Both the position numbers and the translations under genes were made by a program. Shown one piece after another: positions 35,567 to 44,488 of a stretch of DNA of 64,000 nucleotides. The DNA comes from an uncultured Roseovarius sp. GTDB taxonomy: Bacteria; Pseudomonadota; Alphaproteobacteria; Rhodobacterales; Rhodobacteraceae. The notes under the pieces were generated by a model. The model worked only from the letters and a program-made list of their open reading frames with translations. It searched no databases and was not told where the DNA came from. How positions within the stretch are numbered: position 1 is the stretch's first letter; each line of letters begins with the position of its first letter. Location: contig OX638333.1 of the NCBI GenBank assembly GCA_951812895.1, positions 3,638,001-3,702,000 on the forward strand, written 5' to 3'.

Positions 35567-38107
35567 ATGATTTTGTTCAAACATCAAACGCGTTGGCAGT
35601 TTGCCCTTGGCGCACTGACAATGCTGAGCGTTTTGCTATTTGCTGTGGCCTGCATGCTGACGGTTCAGGTTTTTCTTAAACTGGATGAGTACTCGAGCGC
35701 GCGTGTCGACAACATGCAATGGACGATTTCCCAGATTGAGGTTGATCACGCCAAGTTTTTAAGCGCGGCGAAAGATTTGCATCATGCGCGCGACGGTAAG
35801 ATTGATACACTGCGGCGAAGGTATAATGGGTTCTACAGCCGCGTAGATATCCTGGAACAAAGCCAGAAATATGCCGCCGCTCTGAGTGATGAACGGACTG
35901 TTGAAGCGCTGGAAGTTGTACGTCAGACACTGACCGAATTGATGCCAATTTTTGATGGCAGCGACAGTGTTCTTGTTGAACGTGGTCATGAGGTTGAAGC
36001 CGCGGTTGCCGGATTGGCAGAGCCCGTGCGCGAAATTTCGATTCAAAGTGTTGGTATTTCGGCTACGCAAAGAGATCTGGAACGTGCAGTCCTTAGCGAG
36101 AAGTTATGGCATCTGATTTTGTTGAGCCTGTTAACTCTGGCTGCATTGTTTACAATGGCAATTTTGCTGTGGCGATTGGGGCAAAGATACCGCCGCCACG
36201 CAGCCGATAGCCGGGCAACTCGGAATCGTCTCAGCACTATTCTGAACACTTCGCAGGACACCATTCTGGTCGTGCGAAAGGATGGTTCTGTTGCGACGGC
36301 GAACCGCGCAGCGAAAGAGAAGTTTGCACTGGTTCAGCCGGGCGGGACGCTCAAGAATGTCGATCAGGTATTGCGGTGGCAAAATGAGCAGGGCGATTTG
36401 CAGCCTGTCACCGGAGAGATGTTGTTTAGTTCATGTGCCAACGGGCCAAACCGATGTTCCAATCTGACCGCAGTTGATGGAGAGGGTAAGAAATTTCCGG
36501 TGGAAATGTCTGCCGATTTGGCGAGTCATTCACACAGTGAGCTATGTGTTTGTTTCTTACGTGATATTTCCCGCCGACTGGCCGCGCAGACAGAGGTTGA
36601 ACAAGCCCGGGACAAAGCACTTGCAGTAGAGCGCGAAAAGGCCCGCTTTCTTGGAGTGATTAGTCATGAAATGCGCACGCCTTTGACCGGACTGCTGGGC
36701 GCGCTTGACCTGCTTGGGGAATATTCATTGACCGCGGATCAATCCCAGTTGGTGAAAACGATGAAAAATTCCGGTGATTTGCTGCTCAACCGGATTAATG
36801 AGGCGCTGGATCTGACTGTAGCAGGAGCCGGAAAACTGGCTTTGAAGACCGAGAATTTTGACCTGGACCAGTTGATAGACGAGGTCGTCTCTGGCCTGGA
36901 ATATGAAGCACACGTTAAGAACACTGACTTGGTTGTCGCTCATAGCGAGGATTCGTTGCAAAATGTTTGCGGTGATCGTGATCGAGTGCAGCAGGTCTTG
37001 CTGAACCTTGTCTCTAACGCGATCAAGTTTACCGACACCGGTCAAGTGTCAATGTTGGCGTTTCGGCCGACATCAGTACGCGGCGCTGATATGGTAGAAA
37101 TTCACATCAGAGATACTGGGATAGGTATTAATCAAAGCGACGTACCGCGCATATTTGAAGATTTTGTGCGTTTGCCGGGAACCACGGACACTGAGGAGCC
37201 CGGGATCGGATTGGGGCTAGGGATCGTGCGCCAACTTGTCGAGTTGATGGGTGGCGAAATTGGTGTCGACAGTGAAGAAAATGCCGGCAGTTTGTTTTGG
37301 GTGCGGCTACCTCTGCCAGTAGCGAAGGCGCAAGGTGACACACTTGAAAGCAGCTTGGGTAAGAAGCCCGGAACAGCGCTGAACATCCTGTTGGCAGAAG
37401 ACAATGAAACCAGCCGATTTGTGTTGACAGAGATGTTGCGGCAGGACGGCCACGCCGTTGTTGCTGTGACAAATGGCAAGGAAGCCTTGTCAGAGGTAGC
37501 TAAGACGAATTTCGATCTCATTTTGATGGATGTTTGGATGCCGGAAATGAACGGGATCGAAGCCACCCGGAAAATTAGGCAAGTTGACAGCGCATCCAAC
37601 GGTTCAGACATTGTATTTCTGACCGCGTATTCGCAAGGTGATCGCGATGCTGAACTTTTTGAGGCGGGGGGAAATGCGGTGTGCAGCAAGCCGATACGCC
37701 TTGCACAGTTGCGGGCTTTGCTTGCAGGGCAGCAAGCTGAACGTTCGGATGTCCCATTGGTGAACCAAGAACGCATCGACATGGCCGTTCTGGAGCAATT
37801 GCAGGATTTGCTGCCGCAACGGCAGCTGGATGAATTCGTAGAGCGATTTACCGCAGAAGGTGACACATTATTTCAGCTAGGCTCTGATTGGCATGATTTG
37901 AGCTGTGAGCAGATTGCAGAGCGTTTACACGCGTTCGCAGGTTCCGCGGCTGTCTTTGGTGCCTTGGCGCTGCAGAATTTGCTGAGTAGCGCCGAAGCGG
38001 CGGCATTGGATAGCGACAAAGAACTTTTTTTGAATATCCTGGCCGAGCTCGACGATATTTGGCAAGGGACACGAGCAGAGATTGAATTGCTGAACAAGGC
38101 CGCCTGA
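35567..38107 (+). CDS. Hybrid sensor histidine kinase (846 aa)
   Basis: An inner-membrane kinase with the full phosphorelay set. A membrane segment (about 12-36) is followed by a periplasmic helical region (37-180), a second membrane segment (about 183-203), a PAS-like domain (about 220-335), HisKA with His367 in FLGVISHEMRTPL, an HATPase domain (about 455-595), a receiver with Asp655 in LILMDVWMPEM and a C-terminal Hpt domain with His788 in LHAFAGSAAVFGA. Partners are probably the SUOX-like protein upstream and the response regulator on the other strand, which is frameshifted. The signal is unknown. Confidence 0.92.
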   Translation: MILFKHQTRWQFALGALTMLSVLLFAVACMLTVQVFLKLDEYSSARVDNMQWTISQIEVDHAKFLSAAKDLHHARDGKIDTLRRRYNGFYSRVDILEQSQKYAAALSDERTVEALEVVRQTLTELMPIFDGSDSVLVERGHEVEAAVAGLAEPVREISIQSVGISATQRDLERAVLSEKLWHLILLSLLTLAALFTMAILLWRLGQRYRRHAADSRATRNRLSTILNTSQDTILVVRKDGSVATANRAAKEKFALVQPGGTLKNVDQVLRWQNEQGDLQPVTGEMLFSSCANGPNRCSNLTAVDGEGKKFPVEMSADLASHSHSELCVCFLRDISRRLAAQTEVEQARDKALAVEREKARFLGVISHEMRTPLTGLLGALDLLGEYSLTADQSQLVKTMKNSGDLLLNRINEALDLTVAGAGKLALKTENFDLDQLIDEVVSGLEYEAHVKNTDLVVAHSEDSLQNVCGDRDRVQQVLLNLVSNAIKFTDTGQVSMLAFRPTSVRGADMVEIHIRDTGIGINQSDVPRIFEDFVRLPGTTDTEEPGIGLGLGIVRQLVELMGGEIGVDSEENAGSLFWVRLPLPVAKAQGDTLESSLGKKPGTALNILLAEDNETSRFVLTEMLRQDGHAVVAVTNGKEALSEVAKTNFDLILMDVWMPEMNGIEATRKIRQVDSASNGSDIVFLTAYSQGDRDAELFEAGGNAVCSKPIRLAQLRALLAGQQAERSDVPLVNQERIDMAVLEQLQDLLPQRQLDEFVERFTAEGDTLFQLGSDWHDLSCEQIAERLHAFAGSAAVFGALALQNLLSSAEAAALDSDKELFLNILAELDDIWQGTRAEIELLNKAA

Positions 38108-38183
38108 CTTACTTGATTGAATTCGAATGATCAGAAATAATATTTTGAGAAATTCGAAACAATGACGGTTGGTTTGCGATCCA

Positions 38184-39167
38184 ATGAAAAAGTCCCAACT
38201 CAGTTTTAAGTGGCTTGATGCTTTTTTACTCACAGCTCGCACTGGCTCTGTTCAGGATGCGGCGGACGAAGCAGGTTTGTCGATCAGCACCGTGTCGCAC
38301 CACCTGCGCAGTCTTGAGGATGCAACAGGAGTTCAGTTGTTTGACCATTCCCGTCGTCCAATGCGTCTGACCCCCGCAGGAGCTGTGTTTCGTCGCGATA
38401 TTGATGAGGCGATGCGCCTGATCCGCAAAGCAAAGATTGAGGTGCAGTCCAGCGGGCTTTCTGAAACGCAAAGCCTGTCTTTGGCAATTGTTGAAGACTT
38501 TGACAGTGAAATTGCACCGGAACTTGCGCGTATTCTGACTGCCAGCATGCCGAGATGCAGATTTCAACACCTGACCCGACCCAGCCATGAGATTTTGGAG
38601 CTTTTGCGCGTCGGCGATATTGATATCGGAATTGCCACCCAGCCCCAATTCGGGCCCGATGATTTGATCGAGTATCCGTTATTGCGGGATCCGTTTGTCA
38701 TGGCGGTACCCGCCACATTGGACGTACCCTCCGAAGATTACCTAAACGGACGACACAGCCTTCCTTTGCTGCGTTACAGCAGTAACCAGATAATGGCCCA
38801 GCAAATTGAACAGCAGCTGCGGCGCTTGCGGTTGAAATTACCAAATCGCTTTGAATTTGAAAGCAACCTGACGATCATGAATATGGTTGCAGAAGGTGAT
38901 GGCTGGACCATCACAACGCCCACCAACTACATACGTGCGCGCCGGTTCCAGCGACAGATTAACCTTGTTCCGTTTCCCGGCAAAGGGTTTGCGCGATATC
39001 TGTCTGTGTTTACTACAGAACCCTATGCAGGATCCGTTACCGAAACCGTAACCGAAACCTTGCGCCACTTGCTGCAGACCAGAGCGATTGATCCCACGAT
39101 CGAGAGATTGCACTGGTTGGGTGAGTTGTTTCGGCTGCTTCCGGTAGGGCCACGCGGTAGCGACTAG
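38184..39167 (+). CDS. LysR-family transcriptional regulator (327 aa)
   Basis: Helix-turn-helix at the N-terminus (LSFKWLDAFLLTARTGSVQDAADEAGLSISTVSHHLRSLE), then a substrate-binding domain. The ATG at 38184 (MKKSQLSFKW) is preferred to a TTG five codons upstream. It converges on the MttB-family gene (10 bp between stops) and is the nearest regulator to the MttB/DMGDH pair. I infer that it controls one-carbon genes, but there is no divergent promoter to support this. Confidence 0.87.
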   Translation: MKKSQLSFKWLDAFLLTARTGSVQDAADEAGLSISTVSHHLRSLEDATGVQLFDHSRRPMRLTPAGAVFRRDIDEAMRLIRKAKIEVQSSGLSETQSLSLAIVEDFDSEIAPELARILTASMPRCRFQHLTRPSHEILELLRVGDIDIGIATQPQFGPDDLIEYPLLRDPFVMAVPATLDVPSEDYLNGRHSLPLLRYSSNQIMAQQIEQQLRRLRLKLPNRFEFESNLTIMNMVAEGDGWTITTPTNYIRARRFQRQINLVPFPGKGFARYLSVFTTEPYAGSVTETVTETLRHLLQTRAIDPTIERLHWLGELFRLLPVGPRGSD

Positions 39168-39176
39168 AGTAGGGCG

Positions 39177-40706
39177 TCAGTACAGGATGTTAAATTTTGC
39201 GCGGATGGCGGCGTCCTGTTCGGGTGTCAGATAGTTCGGGTGATGCTCGTTCAACACCTCTTTTGCTTTTTGGCGGGCCAGTTCCCAAGCGCTTGGTGCG
39301 CCTTTATCTTCCCAAGTTTTTGGATTGTCGCGGTCGGCGATGCTAGGGTAAAAATAGTCCCTTTCCATCGCCTGAATTGTATGATCGCCGCCAAGAAAGT
39401 GACCCTCGCCAAGTACGGCGGCGCAAATCGCATCAAAGCCCAGGTTTTCCTGCGTCACCTCAATTCCTCTGAGAGCCCTGTAAGTGTTGGAGTGCATTTC
39501 ATCGTCAAGAATGAAGCCCTCGAAACTGACACCCAACAGCGAGGCGGTCATGCCAGAGCTTTCGTAGATAAGGTTCCCGCCTGCCAGAGCAGCCGCCAGC
39601 GAGGTTAGCGCTTTTTCTGCACCGTATTGGGCATCCACGGCCTTTGCATCGGTCATTGATGCGGCAACACCCGAGGTCAGGCCGATCCAGTTGGTTAACT
39701 GTGCAGAAGCAGCATTCAGAACAGCGATTTCCCCGCCGCCACCGGCAAAAGCACCGGTGCGAAGGTCAATCACCAAAGGCCAGTTGGAAAAGACCATCGG
39801 ATGTCCGGGTTTGACCACGTGAACCATGACCTGACTGGCAAGTGTCTCAGCCAAAGATTGGGCGAGAAAGCCCGCCAGCGTGGCAGGCGCCGTTGCCCCA
39901 GCCTGAGCGGCGGTGATGCAGGACAGAGGAATATTGTGCTTTAAGCATTCAAAGGTCACATCGACTGCGTCCTCTCCATATCTCATCGGAGAGATAACCG
40001 GACTGATATGGGCCTTGACGAACGGTCGTTTGGCGAATTCTCCGGGTCCACCGGCAGCAATGTCGAACATCTCAACAATAGGTGTGACGTTTTCAGCGAC
40101 TGTAAAGGCGGTGGCAACTGGCTTGGTCGTGTTGCGTAGCAATGCATAGGCTGTGTTTACATCCAAATCATACACGTCCGGCACATCGGTTGCGATGCAG
40201 CAGCGGGTGAACCAGCTGACATTGTTAAGGGTATCCTGCAATCGCGCGAAATCATGAAGATCGTGCAACGTTGATGGTCGGTAGAGGCCGGTCTCCAGAT
40301 CCAGGGTCTGAACCGCAGCGCCGCCGGTTCCAAAATGAACCTTGTCGCCTCCAACCTCGATTGTGCGCGCCGGGTCGTGCCCATGGAACGGGAACGTCTT
40401 GGGTGCAGTCGCAATCGCCGCGCGCACCAGCTCGGGAGGTAAGGCGATACGATCATGAGGCAGCGCGCGCGCGCCGTGTTTCAACAAAAGTTTGGCGAGC
40501 TTGCCCGGGACTTCGCCCATGCCAAGCTCATCCAAGAGTCGAAGGGCTGTATTGAAGATGTCCAGTAAATCACTGTCGCTCAAAGGTCTGTACTGACCTC
40601 CCGCAGGGCCGGGTGGCGCAGGATTGACCCGAGGAGGTGCCGCATGTTTGGCAAGACGTTGACGGCGCCCTGATCTCCGCGAATTGCCACCTGAACCGTC
40701 TGACAT
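39177..40706 (-). CDS. Trimethylamine methyltransferase (MttB)-family protein without pyrrolysine (509 aa)
   Basis: A TIM-barrel corrinoid-dependent methyltransferase of the MttB superfamily. The frame has no in-frame amber codon, so this is the non-pyrrolysine branch that includes MtgB-type glycine betaine methyltransferases. Motifs include RPSTLHDLHDFARL, TAFTVAENVTPIVEMFDIAAGG and GEGHFLGGDHTIQAMERDYFYPSIADR. The N-terminal 40 residues are Arg/Pro/Gly-rich and probably disordered. The start at 40706 has AGAGGAG upstream. It diverges from a DMGDH-like gene across 178 bp. Possible substrates are glycine betaine, proline betaine or carnitine. Confidence 0.88.
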   Translation of the reverse strand: MSDGSGGNSRRSGRRQRLAKHAAPPRVNPAPPGPAGGQYRPLSDSDLLDIFNTALRLLDELGMGEVPGKLAKLLLKHGARALPHDRIALPPELVRAAIATAPKTFPFHGHDPARTIEVGGDKVHFGTGGAAVQTLDLETGLYRPSTLHDLHDFARLQDTLNNVSWFTRCCIATDVPDVYDLDVNTAYALLRNTTKPVATAFTVAENVTPIVEMFDIAAGGPGEFAKRPFVKAHISPVISPMRYGEDAVDVTFECLKHNIPLSCITAAQAGATAPATLAGFLAQSLAETLASQVMVHVVKPGHPMVFSNWPLVIDLRTGAFAGGGGEIAVLNAASAQLTNWIGLTSGVAASMTDAKAVDAQYGAEKALTSLAAALAGGNLIYESSGMTASLLGVSFEGFILDDEMHSNTYRALRGIEVTQENLGFDAICAAVLGEGHFLGGDHTIQAMERDYFYPSIADRDNPKTWEDKGAPSAWELARQKAKEVLNEHHPNYLTPEQDAAIRAKFNILY

Positions 40707-40884
40707 ACCAATTGCTCCTCTTCCCACGGGACTATGGCGACAATGCAGTACGGTTGGGCAAGTGATAATTTTCTAAGATCAACAAATCAAAAGAGAGTTT
40801 CGAAAAATTAGAATAAGAGGAAGACTTGTTGACTGCGCGCATTGAAATCCGCCCTTTGGTGTCAAATTTAAACGGAGAAATCAG
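40707..40884. promoter_or_regulatory. Divergent promoter region between MttB-family and DMGDH-like genes
   Basis: A 178-bp AT-rich spacer between two divergent one-carbon genes, consistent with shared regulation. No specific operator could be fixed. Confidence 0.4.
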
Positions 40885-43305
40885 ATGAAATCGCAAACAC
40901 GATGCGTAGTGATCGGCGGCGGTATTGCCGGTTGCTCAACCTTGTATCATCTGACCCAAGAAGGCTGGAATGACGTTGTATTGCTTGAACGTAACGAGTT
41001 GACCAGCGGCACCACATGGCATTCTGCGGCGCAGGTTACAAATTTCGGCATGAACCAGACTATGGTCGGCCTTAAGACCCATTCAATAAACCTTTACAAA
41101 GAACTCGCAGACGACCCCGATTATCCAATCAACTATCATCATGCTGATGGCGGTATTCGACTGGCCAATACTGAGGCGCAGATGGATGGTTATCGCCATT
41201 TCGCTTCGATGGCGCGGGGAATGGATGTACATTTCGAGGTTATCGATGCCGCCGAGTGTGCCCGTCGTCATCCGCTTATCTCTACGGAAAACCTTGTCGG
41301 CGGTTTGTGGGATCCGTTGGATGGAGATATCGATCCGGCCCAGCTATGTCAGTCGCTGGCTCGTCGTGCACGCAAGGCAGGGGCCGAGGTGTATCGGAAT
41401 ACGCCCGTAACCGGTTTGACCCAGCATAAAGACCACAGCTGGACTGTGCATACCGAAAAGGGCGACATAGACTGTGAAGTGGTGGTGAATGCCGGGGGCT
41501 ACCGCGTGAACGAGGTGGGAGCGATGATGGGTGTCCATCATCCGGTCATGTCAATGGAGCATCAGTATTTCCTGACCGAAGAAATCCCAGCCATCAAAGA
41601 GGCCGGGCACAGGATGCCGCTCTTACGCTGCCCAATCTCTGATTACTATTGCCGGCAGGAAAAAAATGGCCTGTTGGTCGGCTTCTATGAGCAGGATTGT
41701 AAAACCTGGGGCATGGACGGCATTGATCCGAATTTTGTCAACGCTTTGTGCCCGGATGACCTCGATCGGGTCACAGATGTTCTGGAAGGCGCATTCGCCC
41801 GCATGCCGGCGCTGATGGAAACTGGTATTCACACGGTGGTCAACGGGCCGATCACGTATACGATCGATGGCGCCCCATTGGTCGGTCCCATTCCGGGCAA
41901 GCGCAACGCATTTTGCATCATTGGTCTGCGCGCCGGGCTTGGTGAGGGCGGCGGGCATGGCTGGCTTTTGGCACAACAGATTGTCCATGGCGAAGCGTGC
42001 TATGACACCTGGAACCTCGATCCGAGACGGTTTACAGGGCACGGCAACGTCGAACTTTGTGCGCTGAAGGCGATTGAGGATTATCAGAACGAATTTCGGT
42101 TCCATTTCCCGCATGAACACCGTCCTGCCGGGCGCCCCGCCAAGACAACGCCTTTGACTCCGGTCATGGCTGCGGAGGGTGCTGAGTTCACTGTTGTGAA
42201 CGGGTGGGAGCGGGTGGATTACATCAAACCTTCGCCGGATTTTGAGGAGACCCACAGTTTTCGGTTTAACGAAGCATTCGATGTGGTGGCAGCAGAGGTA
42301 GGGGCAGTGCAGACTGCGGTAGGGTTGGCTGAGGTCAATGGATTTAACCGCTACGAACTAACTGGTCGCGATGTGCATAATTTTCTGGACCGGATGTTTT
42401 GTGGCAGCGTGACCCGTAAACTGGGCCGCGTCGGGCTGGGCTATCTGCTGAACCATCACGGCATGATCAAGGGCGAGGCAACGGTCGCCAACTTGCCCGA
42501 TGGGCGAGTTTGGTACGGATCGGCCGCAGCGGCAGAGTGGCATGATATGGATTGGCTTAACCTGCATCTGCACCCCGATGAGGACGTTCAGATCAAATCC
42601 CTGACAAATGAGCATACAATCCTTGTCCTTGCCGGGCCAAAGGCGCGTGACGTGTTGTGTGCGGTAAGCAGGGCAGACTGGTCCAGCGATGCTTTCCCTT
42701 GGTTAAGCGTTCGTGAATGCTTTATCGGTACTGCGCCAGCTGTTGTAATGGGCGTGAGTTTTTCAGGTGAGCTGGCCTATGAAATCCACGTGCCAAACAG
42801 CCAGCTTTATGCGGCCTATCTGTCGCTTCGCGCTGCTGGTGAAGCGCATGGTCTGCGGTTGTTTGGCGCGCGCGCTGTTGAATCGATGCGGATGGAGAAA
42901 GGATATCTTCACTGGAAGTCAGATCTTTTGACCGAATTTGACCCGTTTGAAACCGGGCTGTCGCGGTTTGTAAAACTTGATAAGCCAGACTTTATTGGCA
43001 AAAAGGCACTGTTGCTTCGTTACGAACAGGGCCCGAGCAAATGCTTGGTTACGCTGGAGATCGAGGGCAATACTGGCCCTGCACATGGTGGGGCTTCGGT
43101 CATGTTAAACGGGTCCGTTGTGGGTACAGTCACATCGGGTGACTGGGGGCATCGCGTTGGCAAGAATCTGGCCTATGCCTTTGTTAACCCGGAACAGAAA
43201 GACGCAGGAAATTCGCTGGCTGTGGACATTATCGGAGAGCTTACACCGGCGACAGTGATTGAAATGGGCCCCTACGATCCACAGATGGATCGGGTGAAGG
43301 GGTAA
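40885..43305 (+). CDS. Dimethylglycine/sarcosine dehydrogenase-like flavoprotein with GcvT domain (806 aa)
   Basis: Removes an N-methyl group from dimethylglycine, sarcosine or a similar amine and passes it to THF. The N-terminal FAD domain starts VVIGGGIAGCSTLYHL; TSGTTWHSAAQ contains His46, the residue linked to FAD in the family. A middle region (about 400-460) is followed by GcvT (about 460-700) and GcvT C-terminal domains (to 806), with AESMRMEKGYLHW-type substrate motif. Length fits bacterial DMGDH (about 800). With the divergent MttB-family gene it could act in successive demethylations of betaine. Confidence 0.88.
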   Translation: MKSQTRCVVIGGGIAGCSTLYHLTQEGWNDVVLLERNELTSGTTWHSAAQVTNFGMNQTMVGLKTHSINLYKELADDPDYPINYHHADGGIRLANTEAQMDGYRHFASMARGMDVHFEVIDAAECARRHPLISTENLVGGLWDPLDGDIDPAQLCQSLARRARKAGAEVYRNTPVTGLTQHKDHSWTVHTEKGDIDCEVVVNAGGYRVNEVGAMMGVHHPVMSMEHQYFLTEEIPAIKEAGHRMPLLRCPISDYYCRQEKNGLLVGFYEQDCKTWGMDGIDPNFVNALCPDDLDRVTDVLEGAFARMPALMETGIHTVVNGPITYTIDGAPLVGPIPGKRNAFCIIGLRAGLGEGGGHGWLLAQQIVHGEACYDTWNLDPRRFTGHGNVELCALKAIEDYQNEFRFHFPHEHRPAGRPAKTTPLTPVMAAEGAEFTVVNGWERVDYIKPSPDFEETHSFRFNEAFDVVAAEVGAVQTAVGLAEVNGFNRYELTGRDVHNFLDRMFCGSVTRKLGRVGLGYLLNHHGMIKGEATVANLPDGRVWYGSAAAAEWHDMDWLNLHLHPDEDVQIKSLTNEHTILVLAGPKARDVLCAVSRADWSSDAFPWLSVRECFIGTAPAVVMGVSFSGELAYEIHVPNSQLYAAYLSLRAAGEAHGLRLFGARAVESMRMEKGYLHWKSDLLTEFDPFETGLSRFVKLDKPDFIGKKALLLRYEQGPSKCLVTLEIEGNTGPAHGGASVMLNGSVVGTVTSGDWGHRVGKNLAYAFVNPEQKDAGNSLAVDIIGELTPATVIEMGPYDPQMDRVKG

Positions 43306-43393
43306 GATTACTTTTCAGCAGCGGTTGCCATCTGTCGCACTTCCTTTACTTTTCCAGAACGCCCTGTGTCGGGCGGGCTGGGGATGACGGAAC

Positions 43394-44488
43394 ATGGCGA
43401 TCTGGAAGCAGCTATTAATTTTGAGTGTGTTGGCCGGGATCTCTTACGGAGGATACGAGGCCTATCTGATCTATTCACCACAAGAAGTTGCGGCTTCGGA
43501 GCGCCGTGCAGAACGTCCCGTCACGGTAGAACTGGCAGTGGCGGAAATTCGAACGATGGAGGAAACCATCGAGGCGGTTGGAACAACCCGCGCCGCCCGG
43601 TCGGTTGAAATTGTGCCCGAAGCGGATGGCCGCGTTGTCGAACTTAGCATTATTCCCGGGGCGCAAGTTACAAAAGGGACCGTACTGGTCCGGCTGGATG
43701 ATGCAATTGAGCGCGCAGATCTTGCCGAGGCAGAGGCGCGGGTGACAGAGCAACAGCAGACGCTGCAGCGGATGCAGCAACTGCGCAGCACCAATGCGGT
43801 CTCTCAGGCCTCTGTTGAGGAGGTCACTGCCAGACTGGCAGAGGCCGAGGCGCAGCTGGATCGTGCAAAACAACGGCTCTTGAATCGCACAATCAGCGCG
43901 CCTTTTGATGGTGTGGCGGGATTGTCAGATATTGATCTGGGCGCACGAGTAAATGAAGGCGACCGGATCACACGACTTGATGATCTGGCACAGGTTGAGG
44001 TTGAGTTTTCATTGCCGGAAACGCTGTTTGCTCGGATAAGTAAGGATTTGCCGATCTCTGCCCGCAGTGCTGCATTTTCCGATAGGGTGTTTGTCGGGGC
44101 GGTTGCATCTGTTGACAGCCGAATTGATCCGGTTTCGCGTTCGTTTCGGACAAGGGCAGTTATCCCAAACCCAGATCGCACATTGCCTGCTGGCATGTTC
44201 ATGTCTCTGACTTTGACCCTTTCACGGCGTGACGCGCTGGTCGTGCCCGAAGAGGCGGTTATCTTTCAGGCTGCAGAAACTTATGTGTTCACGATAGAGG
44301 ACGGAACGGCAAAACTGACCCGCGTGAGAACCAGTGCGCGTCGGGATGGCTACATTGTCGTTGAAGAAGGAATCACTGAGGGTGAACCAATAGTGATCAA
44401 AGGTTTGCAACGGGTGCGCGACGGGCGGAAGGTCGAGGTTTTGAACGCACCCGGTGTGAGCGTTGGTGCGGGGGAGAATGAGTCTTGA
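43394..44488 (+). CDS. RND efflux periplasmic adaptor (membrane fusion protein, 364 aa)
   Basis: The adaptor of a tripartite RND pump. An N-terminal anchor (LLILSVLAGISYGGYEAYLIY) is followed by a lipoyl domain (about 55-100 and 165-205), a coiled-coil hairpin (about 95-160, TEQQQTLQRMQQLRSTNAVSQASVEEV) and a beta-barrel domain. It overlaps the permease gene by 4 bases. No outer-membrane partner gene is nearby. Confidence 0.92.
   Translation: MAIWKQLLILSVLAGISYGGYEAYLIYSPQEVAASERRAERPVTVELAVAEIRTMEETIEAVGTTRAARSVEIVPEADGRVVELSIIPGAQVTKGTVLVRLDDAIERADLAEAEARVTEQQQTLQRMQQLRSTNAVSQASVEEVTARLAEAEAQLDRAKQRLLNRTISAPFDGVAGLSDIDLGARVNEGDRITRLDDLAQVEVEFSLPETLFARISKDLPISARSAAFSDRVFVGAVASVDSRIDPVSRSFRTRAVIPNPDRTLPAGMFMSLTLTLSRRDALVVPEEAVIFQAAETYVFTIEDGTAKLTRVRTSARRDGYIVVEEGITEGEPIVIKGLQRVRDGRKVEVLNAPGVSVGAGENES

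Noticed and set aside
39177..40706. A pyrrolysine-containing MttB
   Set aside because: No in-frame amber codon occurs and no pyrrolysine genes are in the window.
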